From NCBI GenBank assembly GCA_964491265.1, contig CAZBFP010000003.1, forward strand, positions 124,001-188,000: a stretch of DNA of 64,000 nt. The letters run 5' to 3'. Position 1 is the first letter of the stretch. Every line of letters begins with the position of its first letter. A program made the position numbers and the translations under genes. Shown in pieces: positions 27,686 to 36,911 of the stretch. The DNA comes from JBBAGC01 sp964491265. GTDB taxonomy: Bacteria; Spirochaetota; UBA4802; UBA5550. Under the pieces are notes generated by a model that searched no databases, was not told the origin of the DNA, and saw only the letters and a program-made list of their open reading frames with translations.

Positions 27686-28423
27686 ATGAATCGTTCCCCG
27701 ATTAAGCCGGGATATCAGATAAAATTAGAGGCGGAACCGGTAATAATGCTTCAGAAAAGAGAAAAATGCGGCAAAACTGTACTTATGATTGTTGATATGC
27801 AGAGATATTTTATCGATGAATCTTCAGATTATTCCCGTTACTTTAATATGCTTTACCCCGGATCCCTCCAGTATATAAGGGAGACATGCCTTTCTACTGT
27901 AATACCAAATATTAAAAAGCTGAAACAGCTCTTTTCGGAATCAGGGGACCCTGTTGTTTATCTTAGATTGTGCGGCTCTGACCCTGAAAGAAAAGATCTC
28001 CATAATTTTTTTTATGAATCATGGAGCCAGGGCTTTGGAAAGGGGTTCGATGCTGTCTACCCTCTGCAGAATGATCCAATGGCCGGGGTAATTGATGAGC
28101 TAAGGCCCGGGCCCGGGGATATTGTTATTGATAAAACAACATTCAGCCCTTTTTCCTCCACCATGATTGAAAAAGAGCTTTCGCAGATGGAGGCGGAAAC
28201 AATAGTATTTACAGGGCTTGCAACAAGCCAGTGTGTAGAAACAACAGCAAGGGATGCTTCTGACAGAGATTACAGAATTATTCATATATATGACGCGCAG
28301 GCTGACTATGATAACAATACTCACGAAGCATCGCTTTACTGCTCAAGAGGGGTATGCGGCGGAATAATATACGATACAGATTTCTATATTAACCTGTATA
28401 AAAACGGGGGAGTGCTTATCTGA
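27686..28423 (+). CDS. Isochorismatase-like cysteine hydrolase
   Basis: The 245-residue protein has the family triad: Asp in LMIVDMQRYF (near residue 36), Lys in IDKTTFSPF (near 149) and Cys in TSQCVETTARDASDRDY (near 178). The domain covers residues ~30-235. Relatives include nicotinamidase, isochorismatase and biuret hydrolase; the substrate is not deducible. The start is uncertain: the ATG at 27686 has no clear ribosome-binding site, and a Met about 21 codons later is an alternative. Its 3' end overlaps the convergent anti-sigma gene by 8 bp. Confidence 0.8.
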   Translation: MNRSPIKPGYQIKLEAEPVIMLQKREKCGKTVLMIVDMQRYFIDESSDYSRYFNMLYPGSLQYIRETCLSTVIPNIKKLKQLFSESGDPVVYLRLCGSDPERKDLHNFFYESWSQGFGKGFDAVYPLQNDPMAGVIDELRPGPGDIVIDKTTFSPFSSTMIEKELSQMEAETIVFTGLATSQCVETTARDASDRDYRIIHIYDAQADYDNNTHEASLYCSRGVCGGIIYDTDFYINLYKNGGVLI

Positions 28424-29090
28424 AAATCCGCACGATAACGCTGTTTCCGTCAGGTGCACTTGCTTCAGGGAATACAGGTCTATGGAGCAGCTCAGGCCTT
28501 GCCCCTTTTCTAAAGTCCACATCTTCAATATTTTTAATCCCCCGCTGCTGTGAAGCAGGGTATCCGGAGGTTTTTACAAAGGAATATTTTATATTATTCA
28601 CCTGAAGTATTTTTTCGAGTCTGGCTAAATCTTTATTCTGCACAGCCCCTTCTATATAGGAACCGGTCATGCGGATTATTCTCCCGTCTGCATCTCTGAT
28701 TGAAGATATTATTCTTTGAGTCTCGTTCTCTATTAATTCTGCTTCAGCAATTACGGCCCCTTCCTCAGGTATGAAATAACCTGTCCCTATAAAAGCCGCG
28801 CCGGTTATTACCATTAAAGAGGCTGCAATAGCAGGGAGAGTTTTGTAGAGTATTCTGTTTCTTTTTCTTGTCCGGTAGAGGCTTATTGTTTTGCCGCATA
28901 TATCAGGTAGTGCGAGAGGCTCATTTTTTACTTCCAGAAGAAGCTGAAGGCATCTGCTTAGAGATCCATACTCCATTCTGCAGGTTTCGCAGACTGCAAT
29001 ATGCTGAAGAAAGTCCCTCTTCAGTTCATCAGGAATTTCATCATCTAAAAGGTCTGATAACTGGTCGAAGTTTAGATGTTGAAATGTCAT
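28416..29090 (-). CDS. Anti-sigma factor with zinc-finger (ZAS) domain
   Basis: The 224-residue protein starts with a ZAS-like motif HIAVCETCRMEY (His/Cys pattern near residues 30-41), which holds an ECF sigma factor inactive at the membrane. One transmembrane helix is near residues 85-108 (AIAASLMVITGAAFIGTGYF). The periplasmic part resembles a sensor domain and may be cut under stress. The start overlaps the sigma gene stop by 4 nt, so the two are co-translated. Confidence 0.85.
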   Translation of the reverse strand: MTFQHLNFDQLSDLLDDEIPDELKRDFLQHIAVCETCRMEYGSLSRCLQLLLEVKNEPLALPDICGKTISLYRTRKRNRILYKTLPAIAASLMVITGAAFIGTGYFIPEEGAVIAEAELIENETQRIISSIRDADGRIIRMTGSYIEGAVQNKDLARLEKILQVNNIKYSFVKTSGYPASQQRGIKNIEDVDFRKGARPELLHRPVFPEASAPDGNSVIVRIFR

Positions 29091-29659
29091 ATTAAACCTC
29101 TTGCATAAAGTCTGTTTTTAAGATACTCACGTCCCCTGTGTATCCGCACCTTCACATTGGAGAGGTTTATTCCCAGAATTTCCGATATTTCGTTATAGGA
29201 TAAACCTTCAATGTCTCTGAGTGTAAGAATCTCCCTGAAGTCGTCCGGGAGCTTCCCTATCTCTTCTTTCAGTATCCTGAGAGAGTCTTCAGTTACTATT
29301 TTTTCTTCAGTATTTTCTCTGTAATCCTGAAGCTGAAATTCTATCTCTTCGCCGCCCCGTGTTATCTGGAGGGGTACAGTTCTCTGTCTGTTCCGCTTTT
29401 TCCTGTAGTTTTTACAGTGATTAACCATAATACTGTAAAGCCATGTGGAAAACTTGGATTCCTGTCGAAACGAGGCAAGTGCTTCCAGAACAGTTATAAA
29501 TATATCCTGGGTAATATCAAGAGCCTCATCATAGTTATTAAACTGATAATAAACATATTTAAATACCATATCCTGGTACTTATTGATAATATGAGAGTAT
29601 GACTCTATATCGCCATGTATTACTCTGTTTATTATCTCGATGTCATCAAATTTTGACAT
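29087..29659 (-). CDS. ECF (RpoE-like) RNA polymerase sigma factor
   Basis: The 190-residue protein has sigma region 2 (DEALDITQDIFITVLEALASF, with KFSTWLYSIMVNHCKNYRKK) and region 4 (FREILTLRDIEGLSYNEISEI, then GINLSNVKVRIHRGREYLK). No region 1.1 or 3, as expected for an ECF factor. It is followed by its anti-sigma gene with a 4-nt overlap and lies 36 nt downstream of tyrS, with which it may share transcription. Confidence 0.9.
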   Translation of the reverse strand: MSKFDDIEIINRVIHGDIESYSHIINKYQDMVFKYVYYQFNNYDEALDITQDIFITVLEALASFRQESKFSTWLYSIMVNHCKNYRKKRNRQRTVPLQITRGGEEIEFQLQDYRENTEEKIVTEDSLRILKEEIGKLPDDFREILTLRDIEGLSYNEISEILGINLSNVKVRIHRGREYLKNRLYARGLI

Positions 29660-29695
29660 AAGGCCCCTGTAAAGGTTACATTCATGAATAAAAAA

Positions 29696-30910
29696 TTAAA
29701 ATTTTATCTGAATAAATTTTCTTTTACCGACTTTTAATATTCCTCCCTTAGCTTCAAGCTCCAGGTCAGGGTCGGTAATTTTTTCGTTTTCAAAGGATAC
29801 TCCGCCGCCGGTTATAAGTCTGCGTGCGTCACCGTTGGATGAGGCTAGTCCTGACAATACCAGTAATTTAACAATCCAGATTTTATTCTCTTTAAGATCA
29901 TCAGGGCTCACTGTAAATTCAGGGATATCGTCAGGTGTGTCATGGTTTACAAAAATCCGGTTAAATTCCGCCTCAGCATGCTCTGCAGTTTCGCTGTCGT
30001 AAAACTGGGCGCAGATATTTTTTGCCAGGTCTACTTTTATTTTTCTCGGGTGGATCGATCCATCCGCAAGGCCTGCTTTCATAGCCTTAATCTCTTCCAT
30101 GGGCACATCTGTTACAAGCTCATAGTATAGAAACATTATTTCATCAGAAACAGACATAACCTTTCCGAATATTTCCCTGGGCGCTTCGTTTATCCCTATA
30201 TAGTTGTTAAGGGACTTGCTCATCTTCTGCACACCGTCAAGTCCCACAAGTAGAGGCATGGTTAATATTGCCTGTGGCTCCTGTCCGTATTCTCTCTGCA
30301 GGTCGCGTCCCACAAGGAGGTTGAATTTCTGGTCAGTTCCCCCAAGCTCCACGTCCGCTTTAAGTGCAACTGAGTCATAACCCTGAACAAGGGGGTACAT
30401 GAATTCAAGAATTGATATGGGTTTCCCTGTTTTATACCTGTTGGAAAAGTCGTCCCTTTCCAGCATCCGCGCCACATTGTATCTTGATGTAAGCTCAAGT
30501 ACACCGGCAAAATCCATGGGTGAACACCACTTTGAGTTGAATTCAATAACTGTTTTTTCCGGATCAAGTATTTTGAAAACCTGCTTTTTATAGGTCTCAG
30601 CGTTTTCAAGCACCTCCTCTCTGGTAAGTCTTTTGCGCGTTTCAGATTTACCGGAGGGGTCGCCTATCATCCCTGTAAAGTCCCCTATGAGAAAAACAAC
30701 GCGGTGCCCCATATCCTGGAAATGCTTCATCTTTCTAAGAAGAACAGTATGTCCAAGATGAATATCGGGCGCTGTAGGGTCAAACCCGGTTTTTATCGTA
30801 AGAGGTTTATTCTCTTTTTCAGATTTTTCCAGCTTCTTCTGGAATTCTTCAATCGGTATAATTTCTTCTGTTCCCCGTTTAAGGAGTTCAATATTGTTTT
30901 TTATCATCAC
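29696..30910 (-). CDS. tyrS: Tyrosyl-tRNA synthetase
   Basis: The 404-residue class I synthetase shows a HIGH-like motif DIHLGHTVLL near residue 50 and KMSKS in VGLDGVQKMSKSLNNY near residue 235. A C-terminal S4-like RNA-binding domain (NGDARRLITGGGVSFEN...) covers about 345-404. It attaches tyrosine to tRNA-Tyr. A hypothetical gene ends 17 nt upstream, and the ECF sigma gene lies 36 nt downstream, forming a possible four-gene transcript. No T-box leader was recognised. Confidence 0.93.
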   Translation of the reverse strand: MMIKNNIELLKRGTEEIIPIEEFQKKLEKSEKENKPLTIKTGFDPTAPDIHLGHTVLLRKMKHFQDMGHRVVFLIGDFTGMIGDPSGKSETRKRLTREEVLENAETYKKQVFKILDPEKTVIEFNSKWCSPMDFAGVLELTSRYNVARMLERDDFSNRYKTGKPISILEFMYPLVQGYDSVALKADVELGGTDQKFNLLVGRDLQREYGQEPQAILTMPLLVGLDGVQKMSKSLNNYIGINEAPREIFGKVMSVSDEIMFLYYELVTDVPMEEIKAMKAGLADGSIHPRKIKVDLAKNICAQFYDSETAEHAEAEFNRIFVNHDTPDDIPEFTVSPDDLKENKIWIVKLLVLSGLASSNGDARRLITGGGVSFENEKITDPDLELEAKGGILKVGKRKFIQIKF

Positions 30911-30927
30911 ATTACCTGTTTTTAATG

Positions 30928-31224
30928 TTAATGTTCATTCACATCATCGTCATCTTCCCCTTCCTCTTTGCTCCCCAGCAGATCGCTGAATTCAAAGTCG
31001 GGTCCGAATTCCTTTACATAATGGTATTGAGCAATAATGGCGATGAGCTCCTCCCTCGATTCCGCGGCTTCATCTTCAGTATCGAATCCGACTATTACAG
31101 GATCCTCCATCCCTGAAAGAAATACCTCAAAACCGGGTTTCCCCTCTTCGCTTACTACACTCCCCACAGCTGTTATCTGAGGGACTACAATTGCAATACT
31201 GCCGTAATCTACTATTGGTAACAT
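30928..31224 (-). CDS. Small acidic hypothetical protein
   Basis: A 98-residue protein with an N-terminal beta-rich part (DYGSIAIVVPQITAVGSVV) and a very acidic tail (KEEGEDDDDVNEH). CTGGAG upstream of the ATG is a good ribosome-binding site. No family recognised. It is co-oriented with tyrS. Confidence 0.6.
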   Translation of the reverse strand: MLPIVDYGSIAIVVPQITAVGSVVSEEGKPGFEVFLSGMEDPVIVGFDTEDEAAESREELIAIIAQYHYVKEFGPDFEFSDLLGSKEEGEDDDDVNEH

Positions 31225-31278
31225 ATAAATCTCCAGAATTTTTTTAAGCTGCGGTCCCTGATATTAGTTACATGGAAA

Positions 31279-31312
31279 ACAAAATTTGCCTGAATTCAAT
31301 CAGGCAAATTTA
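31279..31312 (-). terminator. Rho-independent terminator of the heat-shock operon
   Basis: AAATTTGCCTGA pairs with TCAGGCAAATTT around a 6-nt loop (31282-31311). On the minus strand it is followed by TTTTGTTTT. It lies about 320 nt downstream of dnaJ and upstream of the next gene. Confidence 0.7.
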
Positions 31313-31443
31313 TCTCATATAAGAAAGATTCCGGAGCCGTCAAGTTTATATTAAATTTCAGTAATTATTCCTAAGGATATCTTTTAATATAATAATTCTT
31401 TTTTTTTATTAGGCTGTCTAAAAAGTCGAATTTTAAAGAATTT

Positions 31444-31546
31444 GTCATTCCGGTTTTGCAACTTCAGCTTGTGCAAATACCGGAATCTCTTGATACAATC
31501 AGGTGTATGAGATACCGGCATTTCGCTTCGCTACAGCCGGTATGAC
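31444..31546. repeat. MITE-like GTCATTCC repeat, copy 2
   Basis: Starts GTCATTCCGG and ends CCGGTATGAC, with internal inverted GGTATTTGC/CCGGAATCTC and ACCGGCATTTCGC modules shared with copy 3. It lies in the 409-bp gap between the terminator and dnaJ. Confidence 0.7.
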
Positions 31547-31633
31547 AAGAAAAATACTTTTCTGGCAACCCTAATGTAAAAGCATTTTATTTTAAATAAT
31601 AGTTAAGGAAATAACACTGATTAAATTCATTTT

Positions 31634-32737
31634 TCAGTAAAAATCTTTAGCTGATGATCCTTCACCTGAAAGACTGGAGAATTCTCTCAACAGCTCCTTC
31701 TGACGTGATGTGAGCTTTTTGGGAACTTCAATATTGATTTTTACAAGCTGATCCCCTTTCCCGTAGGAGCCGAGATATGGTATTCCGTTCCCTTTCAGCC
31801 TGAATACCTGTCCGTTTTCGGTTCCAGGGGGTATTTTCATTTTAACTTTTGACCCTGTAATTGTAGGAACTTCAATATCTCCCCCGAGACAGACTGTGGG
31901 GAAGGGTACCTCAACAACATTGAGGAGGTCATTGCCGTGTCTGTCAAATACAGGGTGTTTTTTTACATGCATAACAACATATAAATCCCCGGTTATCCCG
32001 TCATTTGGAGCCTGTTCCCCCTCACCGGTAATTTTGAGTCTTGAACCTGACTCCACACCCGCGGGGATTTTAACTGTAAGGGTCCGTTTCTTCCTGGTAA
32101 GTCCTGAGCCTCCGCAGGTTTTACAGGGTGAGGTTATAATTTTACCCTCACCGCGGCACCTGGGGCATGGCTGGGATATTGAGAAAAATCCCTGTGTCTG
32201 GCGGATCTGCCCTGCTCCATTACAGGTGGTGCAGACTGCAGGTTTCGATTTAGATGAAGATCCTGTGCCGCCGCAGGTTTCGCACTGCTCGCTCCTCGGT
32301 ATTTCTATCTGAACCTCACTCCCTGTGGCTGTCTGTTCCAGAGAGATGGTAAGATCGTACTGAAGATCTGCCCCTCTTCTTTTCCTCTGCGACCTGCTTC
32401 TCTGCCCGCCGAATGAGGATCCGAAAAATCCTTCAAAAATATCTCCAAGGTCAACATCACCGAAAATATCTGAAAAATCGGTGTAGGCGCCCCTTCCGAA
32501 ATTATCGAAACCCTGTACACCTTCATGGCCGAACTTGTCGTAGGAGGCTCTTTTTTTAGGGTCTCTTAAGACCTCGTAAGCTTCTGTGGCCTCTTTGAAT
32601 TTCTCCTCAGATTCCGGGTTCCCTTTGTTTTTATCCGGATGGTATTTCAGCGCAAGTTTCCGGTATGCCTGCTTAATATCCTGTTCCGAAGAGTTTTTAG
32701 GTACTCCCAGAATTTCGTAGTAATCTCTTTTTCCCAA
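31634..32737 (-). CDS. dnaJ: Chaperone protein DnaJ
   Basis: The 367-residue protein has a J domain with KYHPDKNKGN, a Gly/Phe region, and four CxxCxGxG zinc motifs in order (CETCGGTG, CTTCNGAG, CPRCRGEG, CKTCGGSG). A C-terminal substrate-binding region follows. It delivers clients to DnaK and stimulates its ATPase. It is the last gene of hrcA-grpE-dnaK-dnaJ, separated from dnaK by 299 bp that contain a repeat element. Confidence 0.95.
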   Translation of the reverse strand: MGKRDYYEILGVPKNSSEQDIKQAYRKLALKYHPDKNKGNPESEEKFKEATEAYEVLRDPKKRASYDKFGHEGVQGFDNFGRGAYTDFSDIFGDVDLGDIFEGFFGSSFGGQRSRSQRKRRGADLQYDLTISLEQTATGSEVQIEIPRSEQCETCGGTGSSSKSKPAVCTTCNGAGQIRQTQGFFSISQPCPRCRGEGKIITSPCKTCGGSGLTRKKRTLTVKIPAGVESGSRLKITGEGEQAPNDGITGDLYVVMHVKKHPVFDRHGNDLLNVVEVPFPTVCLGGDIEVPTITGSKVKMKIPPGTENGQVFRLKGNGIPYLGSYGKGDQLVKINIEVPKKLTSRQKELLREFSSLSGEGSSAKDFY

Positions 32738-32811
32738 TTTTCTATCCTCTTTAAAAAACTACTTCTTAACAGCGGGTTTGTCTATGAGCCTTTCCAAAAA
32801 GTACTTTCCTG

Positions 32812-32970
32812 GTCATACCGGCTGTAGCTAAGCGAAAGCAAGCGTTGTTGAAACTTCCTGTTTCGTGCTTGCAGGCAGCCCTCGTGGCTGCACTGCCGGT
32901 ATCTCTTAGGACTGATTTTATCAGGAGATTCCGGTATTTGCACAAATTGAAGTTGCAAAACCGGAATGAC
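32812..32970. repeat. MITE-like GTCATTCC repeat, copy 3, between dnaK and dnaJ
   Basis: A 159-bp copy beginning GGTCATACCGG and ending CCGGAATGAC, with long internal inverted segments. Its end shares the GCACAAATTGAAGTTGCAAA-type stretch with copy 2. Its position inside the heat-shock operon, and the 299-bp dnaK-dnaJ gap, suggest insertion after the operon formed. Confidence 0.75.
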
Positions 32971-33036
32971 AAATCCTTTTAAATCCGACTTTTGAAACAG
33001 TCCCATAGCTTTCCCCGCTGACTGGTAAGACAGAGA

Positions 33037-34962
33037 TCATTTTTTCTCTTCCTCGTCAACTACTTCATAATCAGCGTCATATACATTGTCATTGCCGTCT
33101 GAAGCTTCCCCTGCAGCGCCCCCGTTATCCTGACTCTGGCCCGGGGCTTCTCCGCCGGCTGCGCCTTCCTGGTATATTCTCTGTGCAAACTGGTGAGAAG
33201 CCTGCTCAAGATCGGTTTTCGCCTTTGTAATTGATTCAGTACTGTTCCCTTCCATTGCTGTACGGAGAGTGGAGATGGCAGAGTAAATCTGATTTTTCTC
33301 ATCCTCCTGCACCTTGGCCTCATTCTCTCTCATCATTTTCTCAATGGAGTAGATAAGTGTGTCAGCTTCGTTGCGAGCTTCAATCAGGGCTCTTGCCTTT
33401 TTATCCTCATCCGCATGGGCTTCCGCTTCCTTAACCATTTTGTCGATTTCAGCTTCACTTAATCCGCTGGAAGATTCGATTTTTATTTTCTGCTCTTTTC
33501 CTGAACCGAGATCTTTTGCAGAAACATGGACTATTCCATTTGCATCTATATCGAAGGTCACCTCTATCTGCGGCACACCTCTTGGAGCCGGGGGTATGTC
33601 TGTAAGGTCAAATCTCCCCAGTGTTCTGTTCTGTGCTGAAAGTTCCCTTTCACCCTGAAGTACATGAATTGATACTGCAGGCTGGTTGTCCGCTGCTGTT
33701 GAGAATACCTGGCTCTTCCTTGCTGGAATAGTGGTGTTCCTTTCTATAAGCTTGGTCATTACACCGCCCAGTGTTTCTATACCGAGGGAGAGTGGTGTTA
33801 CATCAAGGAGAAGAACATCATGAACATCCCCTGCTAAAACTCCACCCTGGATCGCAGCCCCTATTGCCACAACCTCATCGGGGTTTACACCTTTATGCGG
33901 ATCTTTGCCGAAAATTCTTTTTACCAGCTCCTGCACTGCAGGGATCCTTGTTGAACCACCAACCAGGATTACTTCGTCAATGTCGCCGGGAGTAAGGCCC
34001 GCGTCTTCAAGGGCTCTCATGCATGGAACTTTTGTTGATTCAATAAGATCCTCAACAAGCTGCTCAAACTTTGACCTTGAAAGATTTGTTACAAGGTGCT
34101 TGGGGCCGTTCTGGTCAGCTGTGAGGAAGGGAATATTTATTTCTGTCTGCATTTTGCCCGACAGTTCAATTTTCGCTTTTTCTGCAGATTCCTTAAGTCT
34201 CTGCAGCGCCATTTTGTCTTTAGATACATCTATGCCGGTCTGATTTTTAAACTCGTTCATCAGCCAGGTCATTATTCTCTGGTCAAAGTCGTCACCGCCA
34301 AGGTGGGTATTTCCATTTGTAGATTTTACTTCAAAAACGCCGTCTCCCAGCTCAAGTATGGATACGTCAAAGGTTCCGCCCCCAAGGTCGTAAACAGCAA
34401 TCTTTTCATTATTTTTACCCTTGTCAAGGCCGTATGCAAGAGCCGCAGCAGTGGGTTCATTTATTATTCTTTCCACTTCAAGACCGGCAATTCTCCCTGC
34501 ATCTTTAGTTGCCTGTCTTTGTGAGTCATTAAAGTAGGCTGGAACTGTAATTACCGCTTTAGTAATGGTTTCGCCAAGGAAATCCTCTGCAGTCTGCTTC
34601 ATCTTCTGAAGAATTCTGGCGGAAATCTCCTGAGGGGTGAATTCCCCTGCAACTGTTTTAATAACAAGACCCCCCTTGGAGTCATCAATTACATTGTAGG
34701 GGACCATGGAGATCTCTTCAGAAACCTCGCTGTTTTTGCGGCCCATAAAGCGTTTAACTGACCTGATTGTGTTTTCAGGGTTTGTGATAATCTGGTTTTT
34801 GGCAACCTGACCAACAAGCCTTTCGCTTTTATCTGTATATGCTACTATGGAAGGGGTTGTTCTCTGCCCTTCTGAATTCTGAATAACTACAGGCTCTCCG
34901 CCTGACATGACTGAAACACATGAATTTGTTGTTCCAAGGTCTATACCAATTATTTTGCTCAT
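33037..34962 (-). CDS. dnaK: Chaperone protein DnaK (Hsp70)
   Basis: A 641-residue Hsp70 with the N-terminal GIDLGTTNSCV phosphate loop, AVYDLGGGTFDVSIL, VILVGGSTRIPAVQ and the substrate-binding domain (DVTPLSLGIETLGG). The tail is acidic and ends EVVDEEEKK. ATP-driven protein folding chaperone of the cytoplasm. It lies between grpE (99 nt) and dnaJ, and is controlled by HrcA/CIRCE upstream of the operon. Confidence 0.96.
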   Translation of the reverse strand: MSKIIGIDLGTTNSCVSVMSGGEPVVIQNSEGQRTTPSIVAYTDKSERLVGQVAKNQIITNPENTIRSVKRFMGRKNSEVSEEISMVPYNVIDDSKGGLVIKTVAGEFTPQEISARILQKMKQTAEDFLGETITKAVITVPAYFNDSQRQATKDAGRIAGLEVERIINEPTAAALAYGLDKGKNNEKIAVYDLGGGTFDVSILELGDGVFEVKSTNGNTHLGGDDFDQRIMTWLMNEFKNQTGIDVSKDKMALQRLKESAEKAKIELSGKMQTEINIPFLTADQNGPKHLVTNLSRSKFEQLVEDLIESTKVPCMRALEDAGLTPGDIDEVILVGGSTRIPAVQELVKRIFGKDPHKGVNPDEVVAIGAAIQGGVLAGDVHDVLLLDVTPLSLGIETLGGVMTKLIERNTTIPARKSQVFSTAADNQPAVSIHVLQGERELSAQNRTLGRFDLTDIPPAPRGVPQIEVTFDIDANGIVHVSAKDLGSGKEQKIKIESSSGLSEAEIDKMVKEAEAHADEDKKARALIEARNEADTLIYSIEKMMRENEAKVQEDEKNQIYSAISTLRTAMEGNSTESITKAKTDLEQASHQFAQRIYQEGAAGGEAPGQSQDNGGAAGEASDGNDNVYDADYEVVDEEEKK

Positions 34963-35061
34963 CTTTATTGCTCCTTGTTTATAATATAATCGTTAATTTA
35001 AATTTTTTCCTGTCTTAAAACCGGCTTCTCTCTTTATAAAAGAGCAGCTTTATGGCTGTTT

Positions 35062-35712
35062 TCAGCCGGCATCTTCAGTGCCGTTTTTCTTCACCGCTTT
35101 AGCAACCTTAACCTTTGCGGTTCTTATAACCTGGTCTTCAAGCCTGAACCCTTTCTGGTGAACCTTTGTTACAGTGTCACTCTCCATCTCTCTGTCAGTT
35201 TCTTCAATTTCAATGGCTTCATGAAAATTCGGGTCAAAGGCTTTTCCGTCAGATTCGATTTCAACAATTCCGTAATTTCCCAGGGTCTCCTCAATCCGCT
35301 TGGAGATGATTTTAACCCCCTCTGAAAAGGAACTGCGTGCCTCCTCTGTGTCTGAGTCTGCCAGGTTCCCTGCTGCATCTATTGCCCTGATAAGGTCATC
35401 ATTGATATTGATAATATCACGGGCAAATTCTTTAATTGCTGTTTTTCTGTACTCCTCCTGGAGTCTTAAAGCCCTTTTTTTATAGTTTTCAAAGTCGGCC
35501 TGTCTCCGCTGGAGAAGGTCTTTAAGTGTTTCATTCTCTTTTGTCAGTTTAATAACTTCATCCTCCATTGAAGGTTCACAGTTTTCCTCTTTCTCCCGGC
35601 TGGTGTTTTCTTCACCAGTTTCTTCATGTTTTAAATCGTGATCATTTTTTAACTTAGCTTCATTAGCTGCTGTTTCATCCGCTGAGTTTTTTTTACTGTT
35701 TTCTTTGTTCAT
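35062..35712 (-). CDS. grpE: Nucleotide exchange factor GrpE
   Basis: The 216-residue protein has a long charged N-terminal coiled coil (rich in Glu and Lys) and the GrpE head domain with FDPNFHEAIEIEE and KVHQKGFRLEDQVIRTAKV, the family signature. It exchanges ADP for ATP on DnaK. Position between hrcA and dnaK is typical. Confidence 0.93.
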   Translation of the reverse strand: MNKENSKKNSADETAANEAKLKNDHDLKHEETGEENTSREKEENCEPSMEDEVIKLTKENETLKDLLQRRQADFENYKKRALRLQEEYRKTAIKEFARDIININDDLIRAIDAAGNLADSDTEEARSSFSEGVKIISKRIEETLGNYGIVEIESDGKAFDPNFHEAIEIEETDREMESDTVTKVHQKGFRLEDQVIRTAKVKVAKAVKKNGTEDAG

Positions 35713-35744
35713 TTCTCTTTTTGCTCCGTTCCAATTGTTTCTGT

Positions 35745-36833
35745 TTATTTTGACATCTTAGTCAGAAGGCCTGAAACAGCTTTCCCTGTATAATCGACCA
35801 GTGGAACAACTTTTTCATAGTCCATCCTGGTGGGGCCTATAACACCTACTGCGCCCACCGGTTTATTCCCTATTTTGTAGGATGAGGTGACAAAACTGCA
35901 TCCCCATACCTTTTCGTTTTCAATCTCCCCGCCAATGAGAATTTTTATCCCTTCATGTTCAACCTGCTGCTCAAGTATATCCTTAAGAATATTTTTCTCT
36001 TCAATTATATTAAGCAGGCTGTTAAGTCTCTGCTCTTCCACCATTTCCGGTATTCGCAGAAGATTTTCTATACCGTCTATATTCACAGTGGACTCATCGC
36101 TCACATTTAAAGCGAGCTGGGCAATATCGAGTGCAAGTTCCCTGTTGGCAGAAGCGGTTTTATCCGCTCTCAGGTCGTTGAAAATTGTTTCCTTGATATG
36201 ATGAAGGGAGAATCCGCATAGCTCCCCTGTAAGGAATTTGGAGTATTCCGAAAGCTCATCCTGGGTTACTTTTACAGAAAGGGTTACCTTTTTTGTAAGG
36301 ATCATTCCTGTCCTGGTAATAGCCAGCATAAGAACCTCATCACTCTCAAGCTGAATAAGCTCAACAATCTTTACAACAGTGAAATCGGGTTTCGGCGACA
36401 GCATAACCCCTGCGTAATTTGACACAAGTGAGAGCATTTTTGTGACAGATTGGAATATTTTATCAATCTGCAGCTCCTTCTGGAAAATTTTGTCATCAAG
36501 GATCATATCCTGATGAAATTCAGAATGGTAATTGTCCAGAAGTGAGTCCACATAGTACCTGTACCCCAGGTCTGTAGGGACCCTCCCTGATGAAGTATGG
36601 GGCTGCATAAGGAAATTCATCCTTTCCAGGTCGAACATAATATTCCTTATTGTTGCAGGTGAAAGGGAAAGAGAGTATTTTTGAACAAAAGATCTTGACC
36701 CTACAGGCTTACCTGTGAGGATATACTCATAAACAATGGCATTAAGAATAGAAGATTCCCTTTCATCCAGCTGCCGTTCTTTTTTAAGTTCATTTTTCAA
36801 TTTTATAACACTCATCCTGTTATTAGCACTCAT
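35745..36833 (-). CDS. hrcA: Heat-inducible repressor HrcA
   Basis: The protein has up to 362 residues, with an N-terminal winged helix (ILNAIVYEYILTGKPVGSRS, then SPATIRNIMFDLERM) and a C-terminal sensing domain. It represses the operon by binding CIRCE and needs GroEL-type help to stay active in well-studied bacteria. Two starts are possible: the ATG at 36833, which lies inside the CIRCE spacer, or the Met seven codons later at 36815. The latter looks more like usual HrcA starts but has only an AACAGG directly before it. Confidence 0.92.
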   Translation of the reverse strand: MSANNRMSVIKLKNELKKERQLDERESSILNAIVYEYILTGKPVGSRSFVQKYSLSLSPATIRNIMFDLERMNFLMQPHTSSGRVPTDLGYRYYVDSLLDNYHSEFHQDMILDDKIFQKELQIDKIFQSVTKMLSLVSNYAGVMLSPKPDFTVVKIVELIQLESDEVLMLAITRTGMILTKKVTLSVKVTQDELSEYSKFLTGELCGFSLHHIKETIFNDLRADKTASANRELALDIAQLALNVSDESTVNIDGIENLLRIPEMVEEQRLNSLLNIIEEKNILKDILEQQVEHEGIKILIGGEIENEKVWGCSFVTSSYKIGNKPVGAVGVIGPTRMDYEKVVPLVDYTGKAVSGLLTKMSK

Positions 36834-36849
36834 ATATGATGAGTGCTAA
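36823..36849 (-). promoter_or_regulatory. CIRCE operator upstream of hrcA
   Basis: TTAGCACTC, a 9-bp spacer (ATATATGAT), then GAGTGCTAA: a perfect match to the CIRCE consensus TTAGCACTC-N9-GAGTGCTAA. HrcA binds it. Confidence 0.97.
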
Positions 36850-36853
36850 TAAC

Positions 36854-36881
36854 AATATAATAAAATCGTTCCTATCGTCAA
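36854..36881 (-). promoter_or_regulatory. Predicted promoter of hrcA operon
   Basis: On the minus strand TTGACG (36876-36881) and TATATT (36854-36859) are 16 bp apart, 4 bp upstream of CIRCE, so transcription would start at or inside CIRCE. Confidence 0.6.
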
Positions 36882-36911
36882 GGAAAAATTTAAAAAAACT
36901 GATTTCCGGGG

